The notes below the pieces were generated by a model. That model did no database searches. It was not told the origin of the DNA and worked only from the letters and a program-made list of their open reading frames with translations. Of a stretch of DNA of 12,888 nt, positions 1 to 6,527 are shown piece after piece. Within the stretch, counting starts at the first letter, position 1. Each line of letters starts with the position of its first letter. Position numbers and translations under genes: made by a program. The DNA comes from an uncultured Chthoniobacterales bacterium (GTDB lineage: Bacteria; Verrucomicrobiota; Verrucomicrobiae; Chthoniobacterales; UBA10450), in assembly GCA_955652855.1 (NCBI GenBank), contig CATPCN010000265.1:1-12888 (forward strand). Reading direction: 5' to 3'.

Positions 1-41
1 CGGCGGACGTTCGAGCTCCGCACATTGATTGTGCCGCACGA

Positions 42-833
42 ATGAAAATCATCGCGATCGCGAATCAAAAGGGCGGAGTCGGAAAAACAACGACCGCCGT
101 GAATCTTGGATGCGCCCTTGCCGAGCGCGGGCTTCGCATTTTACTGATTGATCTCGATCCGCAAGCCAACGCCACGAGCTCGCTCGGATTGCAAGGTCTC
201 GAAGGTGAAAGTCTTTATGAACCGCTGCTCGGTGGCGCGTCCGTCGTGGAGAAAATTTTGCCGACTCGGCTCGAGCGCGTCTTCATCATTCCGGCGGATC
301 TCGATCTTGCTGGCGCCGAAGTCGAGATCGCGCGCTTGGAGGATCATCTCACGCAGCTGACGCGAACGCTCGCGCCGCTTCGGGTCGACAACACTTTCGA
401 TTTTGTACTTCTCGATTGCCCGCCGTCGTTAGGCATTTTGATGACGAACGCGCTCGCTGCCGCGGATGAATTGCTCACGCCTATTCAATGCGAATATTTC
501 GCGCTCGAAGGGCTCGTCAAAATTGTGCGCGTTGTCGAACAGATCCGCGATTCCGGCGCCAACCCCGAGCTTCAAATCGGCGGCATTATCATGACGATGT
601 TCGACAGTCGCACGAATTTGAGCGCGCAAGTCGTGGCCGAAGTGCGCGAACATTTTTCTTCGAATGTTTACAATACGATCATTCCGCGCACGGTGCGGCT
701 GAGTGAAGCGCCCAGCTTCGGCAAATCGATTTTGGAATATGATGCCAATGGCCCCGGCGCTCGCGCGTATCGCATGCTCGCGAGCGAGTTCATCCGGCGG
801 CATGCGTCGTCGCCTGCCACTGCTGGCGATTAA
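42..833 (+). CDS. parA: ParA/Soj-family chromosome-partitioning ATPase
   Basis: This 263-residue protein is a deviant Walker-type ATPase. The deviant Walker A (P-loop) motif KGGVGKTT lies at residues 10-17, Walker A' (LIDLDPQ) at 36-41 with D39, and Walker B (FVLLDCPPS) at 121-129 with D125. Length matches chromosomal ParA/Soj proteins, which bind DNA non-specifically as ATP dimers and work with ParB at parS during origin segregation. No ParB gene follows; the next reading frame is a decayed uracil-DNA glycosylase 17 bp downstream, so this is either an orphan ParA or one separated from its partner. The ATG at 42 opens directly on the canonical N-terminus (MKIIAIANQKGG), which supports the start even though no Shine-Dalgarno sequence is visible in the 41 bases upstream. 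The last dozen residues (HASSPATAGD) are not family-conserved and may derive from the rearrangement that truncated the next gene. A plasmid-type or MinD-like role is less likely. Confidence 0.93.
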   Translation: MKIIAIANQKGGVGKTTTAVNLGCALAERGLRILLIDLDPQANATSSLGLQGLEGESLYEPLLGGASVVEKILPTRLERVFIIPADLDLAGAEVEIARLEDHLTQLTRTLAPLRVDNTFDFVLLDCPPSLGILMTNALAAADELLTPIQCEYFALEGLVKIVRVVEQIRDSGANPELQIGGIIMTMFDSRTNLSAQVVAEVREHFSSNVYNTIIPRTVRLSEAPSFGKSILEYDANGPGARAYRMLASEFIRRHASSPATAGD

Positions 834-850
834 TCGCGAACACGAGGGGC

Positions 851-1306
851 ATGTTGGTCGGCGATTACGAAGATGCTGCAGGCAAACCTTTTGTCGGGCC
901 GGCAGGAAAAATTATGGACCGCGCGCTGGAAGAAGCGGGCATCGATCGAGACAAAGTCTATGTGACGAACACGGTCAAACATTTCAAATGGGAACCGCGC
1001 GGCAAGCGTCGGATTCATCAGAAACCAAACTCGCGCGAAATCGCGGCCTGCCGGCATTGGCTGGAAGCGGAATTGCGTCTCGTTAAGCCGAAGTTACTTG
1101 TCTGTCTGGGCGCGACCGCCGCGCAGGCAATCTTCGGTCCGTCGTTTCGCGTCACGCGTGAGCGCAGTAAAGTTTTGTCGTCAAAGTTTGCGCCGAAAGT
1201 TGTCGCGACGGTTCATCCTTCATCATTACTTCGACAACCTGACGAAGAATATCGGGAGCGGGAATACGCGCACTTCGTGGCAGACCTGCGCGTAAGCGTT
1301 AAAAGC
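851..1306 (+). pseudogene. Decayed UdgX-type uracil-DNA glycosylase, N-terminus and stop codon lost
   Basis: About 152 residues match the UDG superfamily, specifically UdgX. GKPFVGPAGK at residues 11-20 is the usual post-motif-A segment. GKRRIHQKP at 51-59 contains the KRRIH loop whose histidine (here H56) traps uracil-DNA covalently in UdgX. C67 and C85 are two of the four expected Fe-S ligands, and HPSSLL at 122-127 is motif B. Three defects are visible. The N-terminal CxxC segment is missing. Motif A, normally GEQPGDxED, reads VGDYED, as if the four codons EQPG were removed between two GGC codons. After about residue 152 the frame continues to 1630 through sequence antisense to the convergent gene at 1348-1812, so the native stop has been lost. 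Upstream of 851 the frame is open (LIANTRG precedes MLVG) and overlaps the parA end. I read it as a pseudogene; a truncated DNA-binding product cannot be excluded. Confidence 0.8.
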
Positions 1307-1347
1307 CGCCGGTATTTCGATCTTGTGATTGTCGATCTAACTCCGAA

Positions 1348-1812
1348 TTACGGCTTGGCTGATGCGGACGGAGAAGGAGAGGCGGAGGCAGCAGCGCTGC
1401 TGCTCTTCGATTTCTTCGACTCCGCTGACGCCGTCTTCGGGCCGAGCTTCACGGCCTTGGCTTCGCAAGTGCCATCAGTATTTTTCCAGTACGAGCCGCG
1501 GACTTCCTCTTTTTCCGTCACGTCTGCCATGGTGGCGGGACTTCCGGCTTTCGTAATCAAGGTTTTGTCCGTGATTTTAAAAACGCGGGACGATTCCTTG
1601 CTCGCGATTGTGAACGTTTTCGCGCTCTGATCCACAGCGGAGATCATTCCGTGATATGGAAGCGGGCGTTCCGATTTTGCCGCGGAAGCTGTCGGAGATG
1701 CCGACGCCGAAGTCGATGCGGATTTCTTTTCGGCTGCAAAAGAAGTGAATGGCGCGCAGAACGCAAGAGCTGCGATGCAAGCGCCGGTGATGAGATGTGA
1801 TTTATTTTTCAT
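1348..1812 (-). CDS. Small exported Ala/Ser/Lys-rich protein
   Basis: The 154-residue product starts with a classical signal peptide: MKNK, a hydrophobic core (HLITGACIAALAFCAPF) and a likely signal peptidase I cleavage after SFA (about residue 26). A low-complexity Ala/Ser/Lys linker follows. Residues about 50-125 form a compact segment (LPYHGMISAVDQ, FTIASKESSRVFKITDKT, EVRGSYWK) that resembles the small beta-rich DUF5666-like domains of secreted proteins, and a second Ala/Ser/Lys/Pro-rich tail ends the protein. Function is unknown; a periplasmic or surface location is inferred. No clear Shine-Dalgarno sequence lies before the ATG; the leader there is A-rich. It is convergent with the decayed udgX frame, which overlaps its whole 3' half. 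The signal peptide and domain organisation make this the real gene and the opposite-strand frame the shadow. Confidence 0.8.
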   Translation of the reverse strand: MKNKSHLITGACIAALAFCAPFTSFAAEKKSASTSASASPTASAAKSERPLPYHGMISAVDQSAKTFTIASKESSRVFKITDKTLITKAGSPATMADVTEKEEVRGSYWKNTDGTCEAKAVKLGPKTASAESKKSKSSSAAASASPSPSASAKP

Positions 1813-1950
1813 AGTTTTTTGTTTGTTTCTGGCTCGGGGTCGTCATTGACCTGAATTGATTGACGACAAGGTCGAAAGTTTTGTTCAGAGGATTTGCGAA
1901 GTCGAGTGGAATAGCATCGAGATTTCGTGCCTGCGAAATTCAAACATTTG

Positions 1951-2023
1951 TGGAGGTAAGGGGATTCGAACCCCTGGCCTTCTCATTGCGAACGAGACGC
2001 TCTACCAACTGAGCTATACCCCC
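1951..2023 (-). tRNA. tRNA-Ala(CGC)
   Basis: Read on the minus strand this is a complete 73-nt cloverleaf. The 7-bp acceptor pairs GGGGGTA with TACCTCC and contains the G3:U70 wobble that specifies alanine. The D-arm is GCTC-AGTTGGTA-GAGC. The anticodon stem is TCTCG/TGAGA and the loop TTCGCAA, giving anticodon CGC. The T-arm is AGGGG-TTCGAAT-CCCCT, and the discriminator base is A73. CCA is not encoded (CAA follows). The first 26 nt recur exactly at 10014-10039. Confidence 0.97.
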
Positions 2024-2045
2024 GAACTCTTTCACTTGCCGAGGC

Positions 2046-2081
2046 TTAACCTGTGAAACCTAGGTTCCTGTTTAACCTGTG
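2046..2081. promoter_or_regulatory. Direct repeat plus palindrome upstream of tRNA-Ala
   Basis: TTAACCTGTG occurs at 2046-2055 and again at 2072-2081, a period of 26 bp. The perfect 10-bp palindrome AACCTAGGTT lies between them at 2057-2066. The block sits 23-58 bp upstream of the tRNA-Ala 5' end (minus strand), where a promoter or operator would be. No convincing -35/-10 pair was identified, so a regulatory role is only suggested by position and symmetry. Confidence 0.25.
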
Positions 2082-2103
2082 GGTCCACCCGTTTTGCCCC
2101 CCC
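2082..2103. repeat. 22-bp repeat, copy 1 of 2
   Basis: This 22-bp segment beginning GGTCCACCCG and ending in a run of seven C is identical to 10742-10763. Here it lies 16 bp before the first full copy of the dispersed element; at the other site it lies 143 bp before another full copy. It may be a separate short repeat family or an occasional outer part of the same element. Confidence 0.6.
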
Positions 2104-2119
2104 GATGATTTTCGGAGAG

Positions 2120-2239
2120 TCCACTGCTGTCCCGAAAAGTCAGGGTTGAACGATGTAAACGTCAGCCTTCGCCGCGCGTCGCACCGCTCACCTGCGAGGG
2201 AAAAGTATCCAGGTGGAGCGGGATTCATCAAGTGAAAAG
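2120..2239 (+). repeat. Dispersed ~120-bp repeat, copy 1 (full)
   Basis: This is a full copy of the six-member family. The left block is TCCACTGCTGTCC followed by AAAAGTCAGGGTTGAACGATG. The middle is variable. The right block runs from CTGCGAGGGAAAAGTAT through GGTGGAGCGGGATTC to AAGTGAAAAG. The middle of this copy (GTAAACGTCAGCCTTCG) differs most from the others. The remaining 2240-2420 gap up to the next gene holds no coding region I can support. Confidence 0.85.
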
Positions 2240-2420
2240 GGTCGCCATGATACATCAGTACTATGTAACGCAATTCAACGCCTTGAAGCGAGCCTCATTA
2301 ACAAAGCCCGAAGGTTCGAGCCCCGTAGGCTTCGAGATTTTTGTATTACCTTAATGTTTGATCATGCTGCGATCGACAGGATTGCGTCTCGATCGTGTGG
2401 CAACGCACGCTTCAGGCCCA

Positions 2421-3467
2421 CTAATCCTTTTGTGTGTTGCGGACGTTGACCTTTTCGAGGTGCACACCGTCCGGCGTTTCGCGCAGGCGCATATGTTCGC
2501 TCAGGGAAAAAGAGTGTGACCTTGCACGGTTACCACGTTGTGCCACGCCTTCGACCTTGATGAGAATATCGCCATCATTACTCACCTGATCGATCTCCAT
2601 CCGCAGATCTGTGGAAGGCGGCCGTTTTTTGATAAAGGCAAAGGTTTGTTTCTCGACTTCCGTTCCGAGATCGACAACGCCGGCAAGCTTCAGACCGGCG
2701 ACAATTTTTCCCGCGTGGCAATCGTCATAATGGTCTTCCTGAGTGTAGAGCTGGACGAAAACGGTCGAATCTGGCGACCACGTCACGTCGCATTCGCGAA
2801 AACCGTAAACCTTCCAGTCCCGAAGGCTGCGTTTCACCGTGTAAAAATATTCTGAGCCGGTCTCACCCAGGATTTTTTGAGTGGAAAGATCGACAACAAA
2901 GTTGCGCAAACCTTCGACGTCTTCCAAATCGAACACCTCCCCGCCCGAGCCATCTTTATCGCGAAAGTTATCCCAGTTGATTTTCTCGCCCGAGAACCCG
3001 AGTGCGATCGCATAGCGGCCATCCGGTGAAGAAGTGCCGTGAGTCATGCGAAACTGGTCCTCGTCACCTTTGACATTGGCGAAAGGATCGACATCGGGCT
3101 GTCCGAGTTCTTGCATCTCATGGCCGATCCGTTGTGGTCTGTAAAAATAAGGATCTTCTTCCCCGTCCTTGCGCTGATCCGGTGGACGCTTCGCAAGATC
3201 GACAACTACATTTGGAACGTGCGCGGTATCGAGCGATTCGCCCGGTTTAAAACGTGCGCTTTTTCGCAGCTCACGAATTAGCATCTCGTCCTGATTTTTT
3301 ACCTTACCAAAATATTTCCGCGATTCGTCCACTTTAGTACCGCCGTCAGGCACGTGATGAGTCGACCGGCCGAGTTGCGCCTCAATTTGAGAGTAACGCT
3401 CCGCCAGGGTCTTCACCTGATCTTCCACCGAGGGTGCAGCGATTGAAGCGCTTCGGATAGTAAACAA
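2421..3467 (-). CDS. Unrecognised protein, possibly exported
   Basis: This 348-residue frame does not match a family I can name. Residues 10-110 are charged and may be helical (VEDQVKTLAERYSQIEAQL is heptad-like). The C-terminal two thirds contains SPDGRYAIALGFSG and VTWSPDSTVFVQLYT, phrases typical of beta-propeller-like blades, and ends with a charged segment. The frame is intact for over 1 kb with normal amino-acid composition, which supports a real gene. The start is uncertain: the only initiator inside the open frame is TTG at 3467. The preceding in-frame codons encode CICVLLFL, so with the first residues the region reads like a signal-peptide core (CICVLLFLFTIRSASIAA), but an in-frame TGA eight codons upstream of that TTG cuts it from the nearby ATG. 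Either a weak start is used or the leader is damaged. No operon partner is visible. Confidence 0.6.
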   Translation of the reverse strand: MFTIRSASIAAPSVEDQVKTLAERYSQIEAQLGRSTHHVPDGGTKVDESRKYFGKVKNQDEMLIRELRKSARFKPGESLDTAHVPNVVVDLAKRPPDQRKDGEEDPYFYRPQRIGHEMQELGQPDVDPFANVKGDEDQFRMTHGTSSPDGRYAIALGFSGEKINWDNFRDKDGSGGEVFDLEDVEGLRNFVVDLSTQKILGETGSEYFYTVKRSLRDWKVYGFRECDVTWSPDSTVFVQLYTQEDHYDDCHAGKIVAGLKLAGVVDLGTEVEKQTFAFIKKRPPSTDLRMEIDQVSNDGDILIKVEGVAQRGNRARSHSFSLSEHMRLRETPDGVHLEKVNVRNTQKD

Positions 3468-3617
3468 GAACAGAAGAACGCAGATACATCAGATTCCCAT
3501 TTTGTCAGATGGCTCTCATTTTATTTCACAACAAAACGCGGCTATCCGAGGAACGCGCGGTTTCGCATTAGTGCGCACACCCACGGTTTTCAGTGTCTAA
3601 CATAAATGTCGACCAGC

Positions 3618-3746
3618 TTAACTCCCTTTTCCGCGCTTGACGAGGTCAGTGTAGAATCCAAAACCGCGCCACAGATCGCGCATGTTCTCTTTATCGACAT
3701 TGTCGGCATAATCTCGGGAATTGACTGACCGTCCACAACATGAATC
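3618..3746 (-). pseudogene. Possible 3' remnant of an unidentified gene
   Basis: The minus strand between an upstream TAA and the TAA at 3618-3620 encodes 42 codons without a start codon. The stretch includes RDYADNVDKENMRDLWRGF and FYTDLVKRGKGS before the stop. Its composition, with charged helices, well-placed aromatic residues and a Lys/Arg-rich end, looks like the C-terminus of a folded protein rather than random sequence. I do not recognise the family. It lies in the otherwise empty 3468-3761 gap between two real genes and has no 5' part, so I call it a remnant with low confidence. Confidence 0.25.
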
Positions 3747-3761
3747 TTACAATCTGACTCA

Positions 3762-4238
3762 ATGAAGGAGACCTTTATTGGTGAAGCTATTACGCCGGAG
3801 GACGCGTCGTTCTCTGTGTCCCCGATGGCGATGGGGAAACCTGGACTTCCCCGGAAGTTCTCGTGGAAAGGTAGGGGATTCTCTGTAATTGAACTCTTGG
3901 AGGAGTGGAAGGATTCCGGTCCCTGTCATCATGGATCTGGCGAGCGCTATGTCCGGAAGCACTGGTTTCGCGTCAGAACGACCGAAGACCTTGAGATGAA
4001 AATCTACTTTGAACGACAAGGGCGATCTTGTGGAGGATCGAGATGGCGTCTCTACAGCATCCGAAACACTGAACCAAGTTATTGTGAGCGGTTGGTTGGA
4101 GCAATCCACTTCTGTCTGCAAAAGTCAGGGTTGAACGCTGTGAGAATCGGCTCGCGCCTCGGCTCAAAACGTCAACTGCGACGGAAAAGTATCGAGGTGG
4201 AGCGGGATTCATCAAGTGAAAAGCGGTCTCAAACCTAG
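3762..4238 (+). CDS. Small conserved cytoplasmic protein with C-terminal tail from a repeat
   Basis: Residues 1 to about 105 resemble a family of short uncharacterised bacterial proteins, often annotated only as 'cytoplasmic protein'. Segments I recognise are ETFIGEAITP (3-12), GKPGLPRKFSWKGR (25-38), LLEEWKDSGPCHHGSGERYVRKHWFRV in two blocks (45-71), and EMKIYFERQ (78-86). Function is unknown. Members usually end soon after the RWRLY motif (95-99). Here the frame continues through 4105-4238, where a full copy of the dispersed repeat begins, so about 44 residues (from IHFCLQKSGLNAV) are translated repeat. The native stop has been lost and the repeat supplies one. The ATG at 3762 matches the usual N-terminus; no Shine-Dalgarno sequence is visible. 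It may be a functional variant with a new tail or a gene in decay. Confidence 0.6.
   Translation: MKETFIGEAITPEDASFSVSPMAMGKPGLPRKFSWKGRGFSVIELLEEWKDSGPCHHGSGERYVRKHWFRVRTTEDLEMKIYFERQGRSCGGSRWRLYSIRNTEPSYCERLVGAIHFCLQKSGLNAVRIGSRLGSKRQLRRKSIEVERDSSSEKRSQT
4105..4223 (+). repeat. Dispersed ~120-bp repeat, copy 2 (full)
   Basis: This is a full copy from TCCACTTCTGTC to AAGTGAAAAG, with CGACGG instead of CGAGGG in the right block. Its left part is translated as the C-terminal tail of the upstream small protein. CACTT at the left and AAGTG at the right are inverted relative to each other, which is the nearest thing to terminal inverted repeats in the family. Confidence 0.85.
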
Positions 4239-4282
4239 CCCGCCGCTTATGGTTGCGTCGCAAACCAGCTATATTGTCGGCG

Positions 4283-4444
4283 ATGGAAAACAGGCGAAGA
4301 TGCCTTTTCTGCGGAGGCCCCTGCAATTCCAGGGAGCAGTGCGCTCTTGCTTGCACTCCTTACATGTCATCTAGACGAGGGCGCCAGGTTGTTCACAATC
4401 GACTTGCACCTGCTCTTTTGCCTACCATGCTCCAGCGATCATGA
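4283..4444 (+). pseudogene. Possible fragment of a zinc/HNH-like protein
   Basis: A short frame starting at ATG 4283 encodes MENRRRCLFCGGPCNSREQC and continues for 54 residues in total. The beginning resembles the N-terminus of proteins with a CxxCGG knuckle followed by NSREH, which sit at the start of some HNH-like proteins. The conserved His is Gln here and the following residues do not continue the family pattern, so at most this is a remnant. It fills most of the gap between the repeat at 4223 and the next gene. Nothing else in 4239-4482 is recognisable. Confidence 0.2.
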
Positions 4445-4482
4445 ATAACCGTGGAGGCGGTACCAACTGATCTTATCTTTTG

Positions 4483-5877
4483 ATGAGTACTATGCTAAAC
4501 GAGCATTCCGTTAAAGAACTAAAAGCAAATCTGAGAGGCGGAGTGATACAGCCGCACGATAAAGGTTATGATGATGCCTGCAAAGTGTACAATGGAATGA
4601 TACACAAAAAGCCGCGCCTGATTTCACGTTGTGCGGATGTGGCAGACGTAATCCGGTCTGTAAACTTTGCGAGAGAACATAATTTGCTTCTTGCTGTCCG
4701 CAGTGGAGGACATAATGCCGGAGGCTTGGGAATTTGTGATGACGGGCTAGTCATTGATCTCGCGCTGATGAAATACACACGTGTTGATCCCGCAGCTTTC
4801 ATTGTAACCGTAGGCGCAGGATGTACGTGGGGCGATGTAGATCATGCCACGCATGTGTTCGGACTTGCTACTCCGAGCGGAATTATTTCTACGACTGGTG
4901 TCGGTGGATTGACCCTGGGCGGAGGAATCGGACATCTCACCCGCAAGTGCGGGCTAACCATCGACAACCTCCTCTCAGCCGATGCGGTATTGGCTGACGG
5001 AAGATTTGTAAAAGCGAATGCGGATGAAAACCCTGACTTGTTCTGGGCTATCCGCGGCGGCGGTGGAAACTTCGGGGTGGTAACTTCTTTTACGTTCAAG
5101 TTGCACCCTATTGATACCGTCTATGGCGGTCCGGTGTTGTATGAGCTAAGCGAAACAGCAGACGTGATGAAATGGTATCGCGATTTAATCCACGCAGCTC
5201 CGGATGATTTGAATGGCTTCTTTGCTTTTCTCACGGTGCCGCCAGCACCTCCTTTCCCTGAGCATCTTCACATGAAAAAAATGTGCGGCGTTGTGTGGAC
5301 ATATACGGGGACGTTAACGAAATCTGAAGAAACATTTAAGCCCATTCGCGCTTTCAAGAAAGCTGCGCTTGATCTTGTAGGTCCGCTGCCGCAGCCGGCC
5401 TTGCAAAGCATGTTCGACGCGCTGTATCCCCCTGGCTTGCAGTGGTACTGGCGTGCAGACTTTGTGAAAGAATTAAGTGATGCAGCGATTGCTCAACACG
5501 TCCATTTTGGCTACGCCCTTCCATCCATGCATTCCACCATGCACCTCTATCCGATTAATGGCGCGGCGTCGCGCATAGGGAAAAATGAAACTGCCTGGAG
5601 TTATCGCGATGCTACATGGGCGCAGGTAATGGTAGGGGTTGATCCCGATTCGGGAAACAACGACAAGATTATTTCGTGGACGAAGAGTTATTACGACGCG
5701 CTGCATCCGTACTCAGCCGGTGGAGCGTATGTAAACTTTTTGATGGATGAAGGAGAAGAGCGCGTGAAAGCAACTTACGGCGATAACTATGAGCGGTTGG
5801 TTATTATCAAGAATAAATACGATCCTAATAATCTCTTTCGGGTGAATCAAAACATTAAGCCGAGCAAGAAAAAGTAA
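4483..5877 (+). CDS. FAD-binding oxidoreductase, berberine-bridge-enzyme type
   Basis: A 464-residue PCMH-type flavoenzyme. RSGGHN at 73-78 carries the histidine (H77) expected to hold FAD through an 8-alpha bond. The region GVGGLTLGGGIGHL (139-152) followed by GLTIDNL is the FAD-binding core, and RGGGGNFGVVTSF (191-203) is the second FAD-domain motif. The C-terminal BBE segment YDPNNLFRVNQNI is intact. Bicovalent members have a second FAD-linking cysteine in a GVCPTVGVGG-like sequence; here that position is I135, so only the His link is predicted. Relatives oxidise sugars, alcohols or secondary metabolites with O2 or other acceptors; the substrate cannot be told. A TTG at 4480 precedes the ATG, and I prefer ATG 4483 because it gives the family N-terminus (MSTMLNEHSVKELK). 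A GGAGG at 4453-4457 is too far away for a normal ribosome site. Codon use is noticeably more AT-rich than in parA or the alcohol dehydrogenase, hinting at a different origin. Confidence 0.93.
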   Translation: MSTMLNEHSVKELKANLRGGVIQPHDKGYDDACKVYNGMIHKKPRLISRCADVADVIRSVNFAREHNLLLAVRSGGHNAGGLGICDDGLVIDLALMKYTRVDPAAFIVTVGAGCTWGDVDHATHVFGLATPSGIISTTGVGGLTLGGGIGHLTRKCGLTIDNLLSADAVLADGRFVKANADENPDLFWAIRGGGGNFGVVTSFTFKLHPIDTVYGGPVLYELSETADVMKWYRDLIHAAPDDLNGFFAFLTVPPAPPFPEHLHMKKMCGVVWTYTGTLTKSEETFKPIRAFKKAALDLVGPLPQPALQSMFDALYPPGLQWYWRADFVKELSDAAIAQHVHFGYALPSMHSTMHLYPINGAASRIGKNETAWSYRDATWAQVMVGVDPDSGNNDKIISWTKSYYDALHPYSAGGAYVNFLMDEGEERVKATYGDNYERLVIIKNKYDPNNLFRVNQNIKPSKKK

Positions 5878-5911
5878 GAAACAGTTGTTTCTGCTTAAAT
5901 TCGTTTTTTTT
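5877..5911 (+). terminator. Weak candidate terminator after the FAD oxidoreductase
   Basis: AGAAAC (5877-5882) pairs with GTTTCT (5887-5892) around a 4-nt loop. After 11 further bases comes a run of eight T (5904-5911). The hairpin starts at the last base of the stop codon. The stem is AT-rich and the gap to the T-run is longer than in a standard intrinsic terminator, so this is tentative. Confidence 0.3.
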
Positions 5912-5979
5912 GCCGGGAAACTTTAGAGTAAAGGGTTTGTAATCTTGTTCTCGCTTAGCCAGCGGCAATTGAATCACAC

Positions 5980-5987
5980 GGAGGAGG
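5980..5987 (+). promoter_or_regulatory. Strong Shine-Dalgarno for the OsmC-like gene
   Basis: GGAGGAGG lies 4 nt before the ATG at 5992. It is the clearest ribosome-binding site in the window and decides between that ATG and the out-of-frame ATG at 5988. Confidence 0.7.
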
Positions 5988-5991
5988 ATGG

Positions 5992-6504
5992 ATGAATGCT
6001 GATGAGATAAGATCCTTGCAGGCACCTCTCAAAGAGCGCTATCGAGAGCATCCCGACACCGCTTTGATCACGCTCCGAGCGGAGGGGCACATCGGTGAGG
6101 GTGTCACCTGCAAAATAGAAACCGGGAAAGCGCTCGTCGAAGCGGGGCTTCATCCCGCGACAGGCGGCGAGGGGCAGAGCGCGTGCTCGGGCGATATGTT
6201 GCTGGAGGCATTGGTGGCTTGTGCCGGCGTCACCTTACGCGCAGTGGCTACTGCTCTGGGCATCCAATTGCGGGCCGCAACGGTTCGCGCTGAGGGCGAT
6301 CTCGACTTTCGCGGCACTCTGGGCGTGTCCAAAGATGTTGCCGTCGGGTTCCAGAAGATTCGACTGCACTTCGATTTGGACACTGACGCCAGTGAAGAGC
6401 AGTTGATTACGCTGCTCCGTCTAACAGAGCGGTATTGCGTCGTTTACCAGACGCTTAATCACCCTGCCGAGATCGACGTTGTGCATCATGTTACGTCACG
6501 GTAA
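5992..6504 (+). CDS. OsmC/Ohr-family peroxide-resistance-like protein
   Basis: The 170-residue protein has the OsmC-fold arrangement. A first cysteine lies in a helix after the LLEALVAC segment (C77), and a second cysteine about 70 residues later lies in RYCVVYQTL (C149). In OsmC and Ohr these two form the thiol pair that reduces organic hydroperoxides. C40 and C65 are additional. The segment GGEGQSACSGDMLLEALVACAG is longer and more polar before the reactive Cys than in classical Ohr, so the protein belongs with the general OsmC-like group and a peroxidase role is inferred from the cysteine pair only. A strong GGAGGAGG ribosome site precedes the ATG. The next gene begins 23 nt after the stop on the same strand, suggesting co-transcription with the cyclase. 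Confidence 0.88.
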   Translation: MNADEIRSLQAPLKERYREHPDTALITLRAEGHIGEGVTCKIETGKALVEAGLHPATGGEGQSACSGDMLLEALVACAGVTLRAVATALGIQLRAATVRAEGDLDFRGTLGVSKDVAVGFQKIRLHFDLDTDASEEQLITLLRLTERYCVVYQTLNHPAEIDVVHHVTSR

Positions 6505-6527
6505 ATTTGCCGCGCCGCAAAATCTCT

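Noticed and set aside
429..803. 124-codon minus-strand frame inside parA
   Set aside because: It lies fully antisense to a well-conserved gene and its translation has no recognisable motif.
2053..2235. Short frames around the first repeat copy on both strands
   Set aside because: They consist mostly of the dispersed repeat and the 22-bp repeat; similar translations recur at the other copies because of the DNA repeat, not because of protein conservation.
2300..2345. Terminator-like hairpin AAGCC ... GGCTT before a T-rich stretch
   Set aside because: The stem is only 5 bp with a long loop, and no gene on the plus strand ends here.
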